64,000 nt of DNA from positions 4,960,001 through 5,024,000 of the forward strand of contig OX467092.1 in the NCBI GenBank assembly GCA_950106755.1, read 5' to 3'. Positions 46,896-59,176 of this stretch are shown here, piece after piece. The stretch's first letter is position 1; each line of letters opens with the position of its first letter. The notes under the pieces are model-generated. The model was not told where the DNA came from. It made no database searches and worked only from the letters and a program-made list of their open reading frames with translations. The position numbers were made by a program, and so were the translations under genes. This DNA comes from Climacium dendroides (Eukaryota; Streptophyta; Bryopsida; Hypnales; Climaciaceae).

Positions 46896-47129
46896 ATGAG
46901 CGAGAGGGAACAGAAGCTTCAGAACGAGAAGTTTTCAAAGCACCCCCGCCACCTTGAAGCAATCTCCATGAATTTCTTGCAGGTGAGGGTAGTTAGCAAG
47001 GAAGATTTACATAGGGTGAGAAGATTTCCAGCAATCAAAGCCGAAAAGGTAGAGCACTTCAGGGATGTCTTCATGCCGCCAAGAGGTCAGCAAGTAAGAT
47101 TCTCAAAAAACTTGAGCAATGAGAGGTAG
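46896..47129 (+). CDS. Small ORF just after the kinase gene
   Basis: A 77-codon frame (MSEREQKLQNEKFSKHPRHL, KAEKVEHFRDVFMPPRG) starts 54 bases after the kinase stop. It is charged and could be a chance frame in the 3' UTR or a fragment of another gene. GCAG|GTGAGG inside may be a splice site. Not recognised. Confidence 0.25.
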   Translation: MSEREQKLQNEKFSKHPRHLEAISMNFLQVRVVSKEDLHRVRRFPAIKAEKVEHFRDVFMPPRGQQVRFSKNLSNER

Positions 47130-47797
47130 TCAGGAAGGTGGATGGCCGTTGGAAGGAGAAGACCATGACGGCAGTAACGGTTGAACATAACTATATATTT
47201 GAGTTCCAATTAGTATAGGCTGCACACGACGGCATTTGAACTCGAAGTAACGGCAGCTTGAGTTAGTGATGAGGGATACCTTATTCATCGGACATAATAT
47301 GTCTACTACATTCTTCCCATGCACATTGAAATTTATTCTTGAGACGGATGCCTGGATTATTTATTATCAGCTGCAGGTGTGCATTCTGTCACTCAATTTT
47401 TTATTTCCTTGGGGGCATCCTCAATGCACTCTGGAACTTGCCCCTCCAAATAAACTTCTATCTTTTCATTGGTTTATAATTAGAACTTGAAATTTCTATC
47501 ATTGGAAGTGAATCCCAAAGTATTTTGAGCAGGTACAAGAAAACTCAAATTTAGACATTGGACATTGAAAATAAATTGCTTCCAAAGCTAGCTAAAAGAT
47601 AAAAATTATAGAGGTTTAGACAAATCACGGTTACCAATGCATTTTCTAATCCAAACTTGACTTTAGCAATTTAAGTATGTTAAGGTACAAAATATTTTTT
47701 GCATGGTCAAACAATGTTTTTGCATATTGAAGAATTGATGGTTTTCATCCAATTTTTTTTTTGTTTACAACCTTGATGAATATTATATCTACTTCAT

Positions 47798-48002
47798 CAC
47801 TATTAGAAATTGAGGTTTTCTTGTGTCTAAGTTGATGGATTTTAGGTGACATTTGGTGTAACAACTTGTGTTTTTATGTCAACAATAACATCCAATGTAA
47901 TATCTTGATGTCACATTGAATGTTATTATTGACAAAAAAATGCAAGCTATTCTATTGAATGTCACCTAAATCTATCACCTAAAACATGAGTTTCTTATAG
48001 TG
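47798..48002. mobile_element. CACTA-type MITE, 205 bases, TSD CAT
   Basis: CACTATTAGAAATTGAGG at the left and ATGAGTTTCTTATAGTG at the right are inverted repeats. CAT flanks both sides (47795-47797 and 48003-48005). The inner hairpin includes TTTTTATGTCAACAATAACA and its complement. It is the same family as the copy at 50.4 kb. Confidence 0.85.
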
Positions 48003-48029
48003 CATAGTGAATGTGTGAATGTCAAGCAG

Positions 48030-48525
48030 TTACTACCTCTTTTCAATGCATTGTAACAAACTGTGTCACAATGCACTGAAACACATTGATTTTTTCATAC
48101 ACCCCCTCTCCCCCTTTGTATTTAAATTAATAAATTTATTCTAAAATAAATTTAAATTAAATTTTTTCTTGATCCCCCCTCCCCTCCTCTGTAGTTTCTA
48201 GGTGGAGGTGGGGTGCCAATTGATATGGGATATATCGTCTATATTTTGTATTTCATATTTTTTGATCCGTATCTCATATCCCATATTGTATATTGAAGTC
48301 ATATCTTGTATCCGTATCCGCCCCCATATTTATATCATATCCATATACAGTATTGTATTTTGAATTCATATTTGGACAACTTGGATTGAATCTCACAAAG
48401 ATCAACAGCTTGTGATTTTTTGAGAAATCAAGGCATCTTGGAAGGGAAACATTTTTTTTTGAAATCAACAGTCTGTGATTTTTTCGAGAAAGGGGGGGAA
48501 CTAATGCACTGAAAAGAGGTGACAG
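48030..48525. repeat. Possible TIR element and ATATCC-rich simple sequence
   Basis: ACCTCTTTTCAATGCATT near 48032 is mirrored by AATGCACTGAAAAGAGGT near 48503-48520. Between them is a stretch of ATATCC/GGATAT variants (48.22-48.36 kb). No TSD was confirmed. Confidence 0.35.
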
Positions 48526-49259
48526 CCTTTTTTCAATGCATTGTCAAGTCATTGTAGTTTAAAAGAAATTTAATACATAGTAGGTCATTGGAAAAAATGA
48601 TATATCTATATAATGAATTTCAATGCTTTCAGGATTTTTTTTTCTAAAAACTTGATTTTGACATTCAAAATTTTCTTACTTTTTTAATTTATCTAACTAA
48701 TAGAATAAAACTTTCACAATGCAATCTCTGCTCCACTTGAAAATTTTGAAATTTTTGAATGCTTACTAATAACAAGCATTTTATTGAAATTTAAAGTTGA
48801 AGATCTAAAAATGTGTTTCTAAATACAAAGTGACAATAGTTTTCTTAATACAATAATGTTCTATACTAAAATGTACTTCTCTTTTGAAAAAAATTCTTTA
48901 CTTGTTCTTCAAAAATTCATAGTAATTTAAAACTTTCACAATGACAATCTCACTAAATAAGATCTCTTATTGCAGGTGTCGGACTTAGAGGGGGGGTCCT
49001 CTATGAATAAGTGCACAAAAATAATGAAGACCAATTCTCACTATGTTCTAAGTCCCACCAAATTTTCAAGATTTGAATGGTGGAGAGTTAAAAATTGGAA
49101 CTAAGACCTTCACACTATATTCCAAGTCTAGATGCACTTCAAAACATAGCAAAACTTTTTGCAAGTTTTGATGCCAAAGAAATAAGACTTAGAAAAAGAA
49201 TTGAGAATCTTTTTTGGCAAAATTCAACTCTAACTTAAAGTTTGAACAATTGTTTTATA

Positions 49260-50166
49260 CTCCCTCCCTCCCAAAATGATCTTCTTGTTGGCCTTAATTT
49301 TTTGTCCCAAAATGATCTTGTTTCATTTTGTAACATTGCAAGTTAGTCAAATTTGGTTTTTGATTACTATTTGGAACCATTAATAACACCAATTAATAGT
49401 TCTCCCTCCATTCATGCAATCATCAATCAAAAGACAAATGAAATGACTAAAGGGATCAATCAACATTGTTCACTTGTTATTTTTTGCATCTTTTTGAATA
49501 TTGCCTGATTGAAGGGGATGAAGCTCTGGGAGGTAAAACAAAGGGCCACACGTGGTCTTGGGCATATACAAAATGCCTACAAAATGACCACCTCACACTC
49601 AACAATTTATTGATTAGTAGTACTTTTTGAAATTGCCCCCAAAAATCTACTTTTCAATATTCCAAAACTACATTTTGAAAAGCATACTTCCTTGCATGTG
49701 AACCTAGGATCTTGACCCTAGGAGCCTAAGCTCTTATTATAAGCACCTTCTATGGTTAAAGGATATTTATATTATAAATATTTATGTTATAAGCACCTTC
49801 CATGTTTATATGATATTTATATTGTAAATGCCTATATTATAGGTGTATATATTATAAATGCCTATATTATAAGTGTATATATTATAAGTACCTTCTATGG
49901 TTATAGGGTACTTATGTTATAGGTTTGTATGTTGTAGGCCCCTTCAATAATTTTAAAGTACTTACTTATACCTAAGCTCAAAGTTCACATTTTTAGGCTC
50001 ACACACTAGCATCGCTACTTTGAAAAGGGTTCCAAAACTCAAAATTTTCTAAAATGTTAGGAATGCACCAAACTCTACTTGTAGTGCAAAATTCATTTTT
50101 GAAATACCATTTTTAGCCATAATCCAAAACATTTTGTCCAACAAAAAGATCATTTTGGGATGGAAG
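49260..50166. mobile_element. Stowaway-like (mariner) element, about 907 bases
   Basis: The left end CTCCCTCCCTCCCAAAATGA and the reversed right end CTTCCATCCCAAAATGATCT agree over about 30 bases (both continue to TTGTTGG). TA flanks both ends (49258-49259 and 50167-50168). There is no ORF. Inside, at 49731-49960, is an AT-rich tandem region with units like TATATTATAARTG and ACCTTCTATGGTTATAGG. Confidence 0.75.
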
Positions 50167-50402
50167 TACTATATAATATGGGAAGGAGTATACTAAATTG
50201 AGTTGATTTGGTAGACAAATCTATCTATTGCAAATTGCAAACCTAAGTGCCCTTTAAATGGATTTTTTATGACTTCTTGACCCTTTTAGAACATATATTG
50301 GCTTTAACCTATTATACATGAGAAAATTTAAGATCTAGAGTTAGAACTTTGGTCTCCACACTATGAAGCTTCAATCCCGTATACAATATTATTTATTTAC
50401 CT

Positions 50403-50605
50403 TTTATTATAAGAAACTAGAGTTTTTTTATGTCTAAATTGACAAATTTTAAGTAACATTGAATGTACAATTGTGTTTTTATGTCAACAATAACATCCAA
50501 CATAACATCAAGATGTTACATTAGACATCATTGTTGACATAAAAATATAGGTTACATTTGATGGCATCTAAAATCCATCACATAAAACACAAATTTCTTA
50601 TAGTG
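50403..50605. mobile_element. CACTA-type MITE, second copy of the 47.8-kb family
   Basis: TATAAGAAACTAGAG at the left and AAATTTCTTATAGTG at the right are inverted repeats. The interior shares TTTTTATGTCAACAATAACA and CATCACATAAAACA with the 47.8-kb copy. The outermost left bases are degenerate. Confidence 0.75.
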
Positions 50606-50619
50606 GTTTATAATCCAAG

Positions 50620-52715
50620 GAAATTGGATTTGGGCCTTCAACTAAAACTTGTAGAATTGGTACATAGGACATTTTAGTGTAAAGCAAACCTAAATATAAG
50701 ATAAAGCAAACACTTAGTGCATTGCATATATTCAGCAAGTAAGCATATCTCAAGGACATAGTTTAAGTACATGCTTATGGGTGGAATAAAGAAGTGAAGA
50801 GCAATTGCATTAAAAGTTGACTACACCAACAATTAACCTTAATGGAATGTTATTGTCTATTTTTGGACAATGAAGGAATTAGTAGACTAAGTAAAATATC
50901 CAAAATGGTGATTGTTAGAAGGGCATTTTCAAGTTTAATTGATAAGCTATATCATTGTGCATGCATGTAAAAACTATTTCTAAAAGTTAATGGGTTTATT
51001 CTTTTGAAAGAACACTAATAGATTTCTACGAAGTTCAACAAACATTGATTGTATAGTTGTACACTATTAAAGTACAAAATGGCCATTCTCCTTCTAGGTA
51101 TGAAATAATAGCATACATTGTAAAAGTTGCTCTGAGTGCTTAGATGCAATTTCAAGCATTTAGCTTAGTAACAAGCAATTATTTGTATACAATTATAGTA
51201 CAAAGTTCATTGGAGCAAGAAAAAATTAAGGTATTCGTGAAGAAGTGTCCACAAAGCGATTTATTTAAAAGAAAGAAAATTATTGAGAGTGATTTCTTTG
51301 GTGGTAGCCAAGGGAATCGCTCTAACCACATTAGGTACAATAGTAATGACATCAACAACAAAGACTATTGTAGATGGTTAGAAGAGGTGAGGTTTGGTGA
51401 CCTTGATTCTATGTCAAATGTAACAACTTTGATAGTCCTTCAAACCAAAGAGTAGTAGCCAACCACGAGAGAAGATTAAAAGACTTGTACTCAAAAGATA
51501 ACTTCAAATTACATTTGACACACATACTTAGACACAATGAATTCATGTGCCAATACCATTGGTATTTATTCACCAAGGTAGAGGTCAACAAAATATTTTA
51601 TGATTGTTTCAATAATTTGGATGAGTATAGAATACACATTCCATTTGTGGATCTCTAGAGTATTATTGAAGGTTTTGATAATAAAGAACTTTAAATTACA
51701 TTGAAGTACATGGATTATGGTGTTTAATGTCAATGTCTTGCAATGGAAAATCAAATCATCACTTTCATTCTTAAATGAAGGAATGGATTGTCAAACATTT
51801 GAATACTAGAAAATAAAGCAAACAACCACTAGTACAAATCTAGGTTTAAAATTTTAGGAAATTGTGATACTTCTACTTTAAACATGTTAGAAATAATGTA
51901 TTTGTTACCAATAAATTAAATAATTGAAAATGATCAAAGCAATGATGTAATGGTCTTAGACATTTTGTTATTACAAATGAATGCCAAACTAATTTTAACA
52001 TCATCTTATATACGATATGATTACGCAATGTGATTACACAATGTGAATGATGTCTCTAATTACATGTTGCGTGCATTGCTAGCATACAAAGAATATGTGG
52101 GATATTTTGGAACAAGAATGAAGCATAATTACTCATACTAAAATTGCCAAAGTTGAGAACTTAGCAAAACTTTGGACCTCATTCAAGCATGGTAATTCAA
52201 AAATTTAAAATTGGTTCATCTAAAAGAATACAAGAATTCAAGTGACTTTTAGCTACAAAAATCCATTTGTCATTTGAAGCCTCTACTAGAAAGTTATGGA
52301 CAAAGTTTAGAGAAAGGTATGGAGTCTATTTTCATATTTTCTCTCTCAACTTTGTCTATAACTTTTGAATAGATGATTTAAATTACAAACCAATTTTTTG
52401 AGCTAAAATTCAATATAAATACCCACATTTTCTTGGTTGAAAATTCTATAAAAAAAATTACTATACTTAAATGAGATTTAAAATTTTGGCAAACTTGCAA
52501 TTATTGTGTTTGACATAGGCCTTATGGATTGTCATGCTTCTTGCTTCACACTTGTATAAGCTACTTGCCTTCTATCCATCTATCAAGCATTAAGCTCATT
52601 GAGATTACAATTGAATCTATTAATAGATAGTTTAGAAAATCCTAGATGTGTTCCAATCCATAGGTGAGTTTTCCTACTAAAGGTACAATCATCTTTGAGG
52701 AAGGATGACACTAAG
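50620..52715. other. AT-rich intergenic DNA
   Basis: A 103-codon frame at 51144-51455 (KVFVKKCPQSDLFKRKKI) has no recognisable domain and typical AT-driven composition. I do not call it a gene. Nothing else is seen. Confidence 0.45.
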
Positions 52716-52720
52716 GATGA

Positions 52721-52864
52721 CACTAGTAGAAAGGTGGTCTTTGAGATAGTGTGCAAGTATAATTCTAAAGGCCCATTTGGGTACGAAGCTAGTACCCAAA
52801 TGGGCCTTTGAAACCACGCTCTCACATTGTAGCTTGGTTCCCTAAGACTAACATTTCTACTAGT
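52721..52864. mobile_element. CACTA-type MITE with an 18-base perfect hairpin
   Basis: CACTAGTAGAAAGGTGG at the left and ACATTTCTACTAGT at the right are inverted. TGA flanks both (52718-52720 and 52865-52867), with the last G of the right end missing. In the centre, AAAGGCCCATTTGGGTAC pairs perfectly with GTACCCAAATGGGCCTTT (52767-52809). Confidence 0.75.
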
Positions 52865-53890
52865 TGATGAAGAAATATTTTGATTTTTTTTAATATTAAA
52901 AAATAGCATCAATGATATCTAAACTATTGCATGTATTTAACAAAATATTTCAGAACTAAAATTATCATTTACATATCTTCCAACATCTATGAATGCCAAA
53001 GATATGCATATAGAAAATATTAAAATATACTTGTTTGATATTGTTCCACAGCCAATGGTGACAAAAAACCCAAAAAAAAAATCATTCTTTTTTTAAAAGG
53101 GGACACAAATTGAAGAATTAATCATATATTGCAAGAAAAAAAGAAGGCAATAACTAAATGTAGTCTACTATAAAAGTGACCATGTTCAAAGTGCAACTCC
53201 TATCTAGGAATGAGTGACAAGTTGTTTGAAATATCTATTACTATTGTTAAGCATTCAGTAGTTGGTTTGCCATACAAAGTTTACCCAATTATATGACATA
53301 ATTACATGTGTTACCATCTCATGAAAAGATGCAACGCACCTACCAAACACACACACCACCCCAAAAATCCCTAGCCATCTAATGTGGGAAGAAACAAATT
53401 AAAGTATCCCTAATGCCATCCATTTTTTTCCACAAAATGTGATACCATTGAAGGAAGGTTGTTGGATCTGATCATCAATTTAGTCATCAATTTGGATACA
53501 AAAAGACAAATATGGATACAATAATACAAATACAAAATTCAAAAATACATATGAAAACCATTCATCCATGTCGTTTGCTAACAAGATTCATTCTAGAAAA
53601 TACAAAGAAAGGTAAAGTAGAAAAATTAACCAAGTCCTAAGGGTAGTGGGTGAATTCATATATGTATATGTATGTGTATCTATATTCATATAGATGGCTT
53701 GTATACAAATCCGTGGGGGCAATCAAATCAGAAAAATAAGTAATCAAAATTAATAAGTATTAATAAGTAACAATAGAAGTGAGTCTTCTAAGTAAAGAAC
53801 TATCCACTCAAAAGACATGTTACAATACTTGCATGTATTATAGTGCCTTGTACTGTGAGATTTTTAAGAAATGGGAATAGATGCTTGTGC

Positions 53891-54531
53891 TTAACCGCTA
53901 AATGCCCAGGGCTTTTTTTGAACTTCTAGGAATTTGCTTCAAGTTGAACAAAAAGCATAAGTTGTGTCAATTTTTTAAATTGTAATTGTACAAATTCAAA
54001 CTAGACATGTTAAAGATTATAGAGGAAAAAAACACACGTCAATATTACATATAGATTGAAATATTATAATATTTGATTACAAAGGTGTTAAAATTGTGAA
54101 AGTGATTTGAAGTCTTTCAATCCTCTTTTTGCATGTCAAATCTAAAAAGTTGGTCACTAAAAAAATATGAGGATAAAGGGCCTAACATGCATAACTCCAA
54201 TCAATTTATGGCTTTTCAAAATCTACACTACAATTTATGTGAATGAACTTTTAATGTGATTTTTCCTCCAAGATCTAGTGTATTTGAGGCTCATTTCCAA
54301 GAGCCCTCAACACTATTGAAAGTCAAGATTGCAATGGACACCCTTGCACAACATCTTGAATAGAAAAATTATAGTGAATCATTTTTAAAATCAGATTATT
54401 GATGCTAAAACCAAACTTCAAAAAGATTTAAAAATATATAAACTACTGAAAATAGAAACTTGGTTAGGTTTTATTTACCTTCAAAGTTTTGTCAACACCA
54501 AAATTTGATGCCTTGGGCATTTAGGGGTTAA
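53891..54531. mobile_element. TTAA-bounded TIR element, copy A
   Basis: The left end is TTAA then CCGCTAAATGCCCAGGGC. The right end reversed is TTAA then CCCCTAAATGCCCAAGGC. The element is 641 bases including both TTAA. The interior matches copy B (58.5 kb) over most of its length, for example TACAAATTCAAACTAGACAT and GTGAAAGTGATTTGAAGTCT. There is no ORF. Confidence 0.8.
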
Positions 54532-54748
54532 CACAATGGGAGGCCCCCACTGTACAATAATGATTTGGGTGGACTTAGAGGTCACTTTAACAGCAGACTA
54601 CCTTCACCATTTTTTTCTTTCAATAGGTAAGCCTATTAGATTTGAAGGGGAAAAAAAACCATGCCTAAATACAACACATATTTTTATAAAATCAATGGCA
54701 TGAAATGATAATACCTCCTTTTTCAAAACTTCCAAAGCTAACTTATTA

Positions 54749-54873
54749 AAGGTATGTTCGCACTTGGTATTAGGGGTGATGTTAGTAATGTGAATCTAGT
54801 CCCAAAGTAGGTCTGAATTTGTTCCTAAGACCCTTTGCAACAACACTTTTAACACCAAGTGCAAATATACCTT
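54749..54873. mobile_element. Short foldback element
   Basis: AAGGTATGTTCGCACTTGGT at the left pairs with ACCAAGTGCAAATATACCTT at the right. The inner bases also partly match. It is about 125 bases long with no clear TSD. It abuts a TTAACCCTTAAATGCCGGG sequence resembling the TTAA-element terminus. Confidence 0.55.
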
Positions 54874-55099
54874 AACCCTTAAATGCCGGGTTGGTGACCG
54901 TGGAAATCAACCCTTTTGGAACCGTGTGACATCATCTAGTTTAAAAAAATCAAAAATATTCATTGGGAGTCAAACTATTGTAGAAGATTTTCTCCTTTCC
55001 ACCACTAATTCCTAGTTGCATTTCTATCCTACACAGGAAAATTCCTTGTCATTCATCGGACAAAAAAACGTCCGCCCTAGCCCTAGCGTATATGGGTTA

Positions 55100-55940
55100 A
55101 TGCTGCACACTAATAAGCTAATTAGTGTGTTGGTTCAAATTCCTCAGAACTCATGAAAAGGAGTTTCCTGTGAGTAGCGTGATTGAGGCTCATGACAGCT
55201 TTTACAGCTTTTGCAAACAAACCGAGGCCCCATTCAAAAACTTGTGACCGTTATTCACACCTGGCTTAGTACTCAACAGTGCAGCACAGACCCATTTTCC
55301 TTCAAGTTCAAGTTAAGGTAGGCACCCCCCAAATGGCACCTGACCTGGAAGCGCCATCTACAAGGGTTTGTATATTTCGAATTTCAGATATGTACCTATT
55401 TGTATAGAGCACTTTCAGAAACAAACTTTGACTCTTAATAACTTTTGCATACAGTACCCAAATGCCATGTTCTTTGGTGCATTGGAATCTCCTTTCACTT
55501 GTCAACAAGAACATATGAAAATTTGACCAGTCTAATAATGGTAAATAGGCTCAGTAGCAAAAAGTGGTGGTTTTACGTGTACCCACCTTATAACATCCTG
55601 TTAAGGTAGAACTAGTATTTTCAAACTAAACAAAACAGGGTTCATTTAGGACCAACTCCCTTCTGACAATCTGTCACCTGGTGGTTGTTTTTTTGGGGGG
55701 GAAGGGAAGGGAAGGGAATCAAGGTATCATTCGAACTTCCGGAGTGATCAATGAAGCGTTCCGAAACACGTTCATGGTGTTATGAGCAGGACGGGGTTCT
55801 TTATGAGGGCTCTGCAACTCAAAAGCTGCAATGGAATCATCATATTATTAATAATAATATTGTTGTCAAAGTTTCGGTGCTTGAGTGAGTAAAATGAGAA
55901 AAGCGTCTCGTGTAAGCTTCACCCTTACATGCCACGTGGA
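55100..55940. other. Intergenic DNA with a short GGGAA tract
   Basis: No gene is seen. GGGGGGGGAAGGGAAGGGAAGGGAA lies at about 55694-55719. A short (TAA)n-like run occurs near 55847. Confidence 0.5.
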
Positions 55941-55944
55941 GGCG

Positions 55945-56218
55945 GACGCTTTGTGTCCGATGGATGATGGAGGATCTTTCTATGTAGGACAGAAGTACAA
56001 CTATTCATCCTCAAAATTTTGCAAGAATGGGGGACGTCTTCTACAGTAGTTTGTCTTGCAACAAGTGCAATACTAAAAAGCCAACGTTTTGTGTCCGATG
56101 GATGACGGAGGATCTCTCCATGTAGGGTAGAAGTGCAACTATTCATCCTCGAAATTTTGCAAGAATAGGGGAGGTCTTCTACAGTAGTTTTGTCTTGCAA
56201 TGAGTGCAATAGTAAAAG
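55945..56218. repeat. Tandem duplication, 138-base unit, two copies
   Basis: TTTGTGTCCGATGGATGATG at 55950 and TTTGTGTCCGATGGATGACG at 56088 start the two units. Each continues with CAACTATTCATCCTC, TTTTGCAAGAAT and TCTTCTACAGTAGTTTGTCT-like sequence, differing by a few substitutions. A 94-codon frame spans both on the - strand because 138 is a multiple of 3, but no domain is recognised. Confidence 0.85.
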
Positions 56219-56704
56219 TCAAGTGCTTCATATGGTCATGAAACTAATGATTTTCAAAGTCACCTCGTCGTCCTTTTAAGGGTGAAGTAAATGCGTGCTA
56301 TATTAGAGTGACGTTTACCACTTTCAAAGGGGCCGTAGTCCTTTGGTTGGAAGAAAAAAAATTCACTCGTTTTTATTTCTTTGCCTTTGAAGCAGCAAGA
56401 AAGTAAAGTAAGGTAAGGTGACTACACCTATAATTGCATAAATAAGTGATTTAGCTTGGTTTCTATTGTTGCAATGAATTTTTTTTTCCGGGGCCTTGTT
56501 GGTAGTCGAAAGAAGATTCTTGAGTCTCCTAGAATGCATTTTTTGGATACTTTATGAATAAACTATGAATTTTTCAAGTGCAAAAAATAGGATTTAGGGT
56601 AACCAACTGTTGACTCTCACAAATAAACAAAGTATGGAGTACATTTTAGGCAAGAATCTAGATTGTGTAGCTTTAGAAAGTAGTTGAAATGTGGTGTAGT
56701 AACC

Positions 56705-57619
56705 CTAACCCCTAAAGTCTCAAAGTTCCTATGAAGGACTCTTGGAATTTCGAGTAGTTTTGTGTGATCTCAATTTTTGACTTGATTTTTTGAAACATTT
56801 TTTGAAGATAGAAGATTAGATTGCTTTTGGGTAATAGAATTTTTATTTCAATTGGTGCCCAGGAGAAAAAGGTATGCGACTGTAAGTCTAAAAGGCAACT
56901 TGAGGGCACTCCAAAAAAATCACAAAAAATTAAATTTTTAAATTTTTAAATTTTTTCCCTAAAATATTTTTTTTTCTATATCTAAATCTTTGATTCATTC
57001 TATTTGGACTAGTGATGAGAAAGTTATGGACAATCTTATTTTGGGGTCAATCTAAATATTTTCTTGAAAAAATAACTTATAGAATCCATTTTTTAATGCA
57101 ATTTTTATAATTTTAAAAAAAAATTGTTAGGCACGGTTAAGTTTGATTGCTAGAACAATCTCACCATTGGGACTATTGTGATTCAATTCCATTTTAGAGC
57201 TATTATTGGTTTAGTTATCCCTTCAATTTTAAACCAATATCCATTTAATAAAATTTTAATGAGTGGAAAATAAGATTTTTTTGTGGAATTTTTTTTCTTA
57301 GATTGTGAACTCAATTCCTTAACATAAAAAATCAAAAAATGAAAATAAATAGTGCAAAAGTTTTAAGTTAAGAAGATTCAAAGCTACATAATCTAGCCGA
57401 TCAAGGTGTAATTAAAACTTGTTTTCTTCACTTTAAATGCAAATACATGCAATCAAAGTTTCTAAAAAATTTCCATACATTTTTATACTAGTGTAGTATA
57501 AGATCCTAGCATTAGATATGTAGAAAAAACAATTTTGAAAGTTATTTTCCCTTTGCAATAGAAATGGCAATTTTTGAATGTTTTTTGATGGAAAAAGGCC
57601 TTGGGACTTTAGAAATTAA
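56705..57619. mobile_element. TTAA-bounded TIR element, copy E
   Basis: The left end is CTAA (one mismatch to TTAA) then CCCCTAAAGTCTCAAAG. The right end reversed is TTAA then TTTCTAAAGTCCCAAGGCC. The right interior (AATAGAAATGGCAATTTTTG) resembles copy D. There is no ORF. Confidence 0.65.
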
Positions 57620-57631
57620 GGTAACAAGTCC

Positions 57632-58521
57632 TTAACTCCTAAACGACCAAGGAGCCCACTTTGGGCTTTTTGAAAACTCAAGCAAGCTCCATTGACTTCA
57701 TAATTTGGAATGTTTGTATGAGTTTTTTATGATGGATGCTACTCACATGTGAAGCTTTGTTTATCATCATTCTAAATAATATTTCAAAATCTATAAGGTT
57801 TATTTTGATTTCAATGTTAAACCAAGCAACAAGAAATATATTCTAAAAAATATTAATTATTATTTTGGAGTTGTATAGATTGATACCTATTCAAAAAACT
57901 GAACCATTGAATTCCAAATAATGAGGTAAAAGTTACAAGGAGTTTTATTTTGTGGGCAATGAAGGTAGAAAAAATATATGAAGTCATATTTTACTTTTAG
58001 TTTTGAAAAAATTTAAATAAAAATAAAGTATACAAATGATTAATTAAAATATTCTTACCATTGGGATTGATAATTATAAAATTCTTTCAAAATTTATTAG
58101 CATATTAGCTATATCTTTCATTTAGTACCACCTTCCACTTCATAGTTTAAAAAAAAATGAATATGAAAGTTTATTTGGTTATATTTTTTAATATATATTT
58201 TCAATGTGTTTTTCAACTTATTGACTAAAATTCACAAGTTGAAGGACATATGTGTTTTTCCTAAAAATGTTGAAAAACAAAACTTCACCTTTTGGAAGGA
58301 CTAGAAAAGTCTATATTTTGAAGTTTATGCACATCAAACTTGCAATTGGTGGGAGTACTCACTTTAAAACTTTGGAACAATATACTTATACAAATTAACC
58401 AAAAGATTATATGGTTGGTTTTGTTAAAAAATTAATATTGATGAAGATTTGACCTTCCTTTGGGGACAAGTATTATGAAGCAATTTTGGGCCTCTAAATA
58501 TGATGGTCCTTTAGGGATTAA
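57632..58521. mobile_element. TTAA-bounded TIR element, copy F
   Basis: The left end is TTAA then CTCCTAAACGACCAAGG. The right end reversed is TTAA then TCCCTAAAGGACCATC. It shares its right TTAA (58518-58521) with the left end of copy B. The interior has no ORF. Confidence 0.7.
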
Positions 58522-59176
58522 TCCCTAAATGGACAAGGCCTTTTTTGAGCTTCTTGGAATTTACTCTAAATTTAACAGAAGTTAACATTTAAAAAATATA
58601 TATTTAAAAAAAATTTAATTGTAATTGTACAAATTCAAACTAGACATGTTAGAGATCATATGGAAAAAAAATATATAAGTATATAACAATATCACTTGTG
58701 GATTGAAAAATTACATATTTGATTATAAATTTGTTAAATTTGTGAAAGTGATTTGAAGTCTTTCAATCCTCTTTTCACATATCAAATTGTAAACTGAGGT
58801 CACCATAAAATATGAAGTTAAAGGGCATAACATGCAGAACCCCAATCAATTTATTTTTTCAAATTCTACTCTACATTTTTTTTAAATGAATATCAAATGT
58901 GATTTTTTTTCCTAAGATCCAGTGTATTTGAGGATCTTTTACAAGAGCCCTCAACACTAGAAAATCAAGATTTGCAATGGACACTTTTGTATAGAATTTG
59001 GAATAAAAAATTTGTAATCATTCATTTTCAAAATCAAGTTTTTGATGCTAAAACTAAACTTCAAAAATATTTTTTCAAAAATATAAAATACTTAAGATAA
59101 TAATTTGGTAAACTTTTATTTGACTTCAAAGTTTTATTGATAACAAAATTTGGTGCCTTGGGCATTTAGAAATTAA
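58518..59176. mobile_element. TTAA-bounded TIR element, copy B
   Basis: The left end is TTAA then TCCCTAAATGGACAAGGCC. The right end reversed is TTAA then TTTCTAAATGCCCAAGGC. It is 659 bases long and closely related to copy A throughout, with several small indels. No ORF. Confidence 0.8.

Noticed and set aside
51144..51455. 103-codon ORF as a gene
   Set aside because: Composition follows the AT-rich background and no motif is recognised.
54872..55100. Seventh TTAA element (TTAACCCTTAAATGCCGGG to TATGGGTTAA)
   Set aside because: The left end fits, but the right end matches only CCCATA, so it is not called.
55694..55719. G-quadruplex or regulatory GGGAA array
   Set aside because: Four short G runs could fold, but there is no gene nearby and the tract is short simple sequence.
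53891..59176. Copies A and B read as the two LTRs of one retrotransposon
   Set aside because: Each copy has its own inverted ends with TTAA on both sides. The 4 kb between them contains other elements and no gag or pol.
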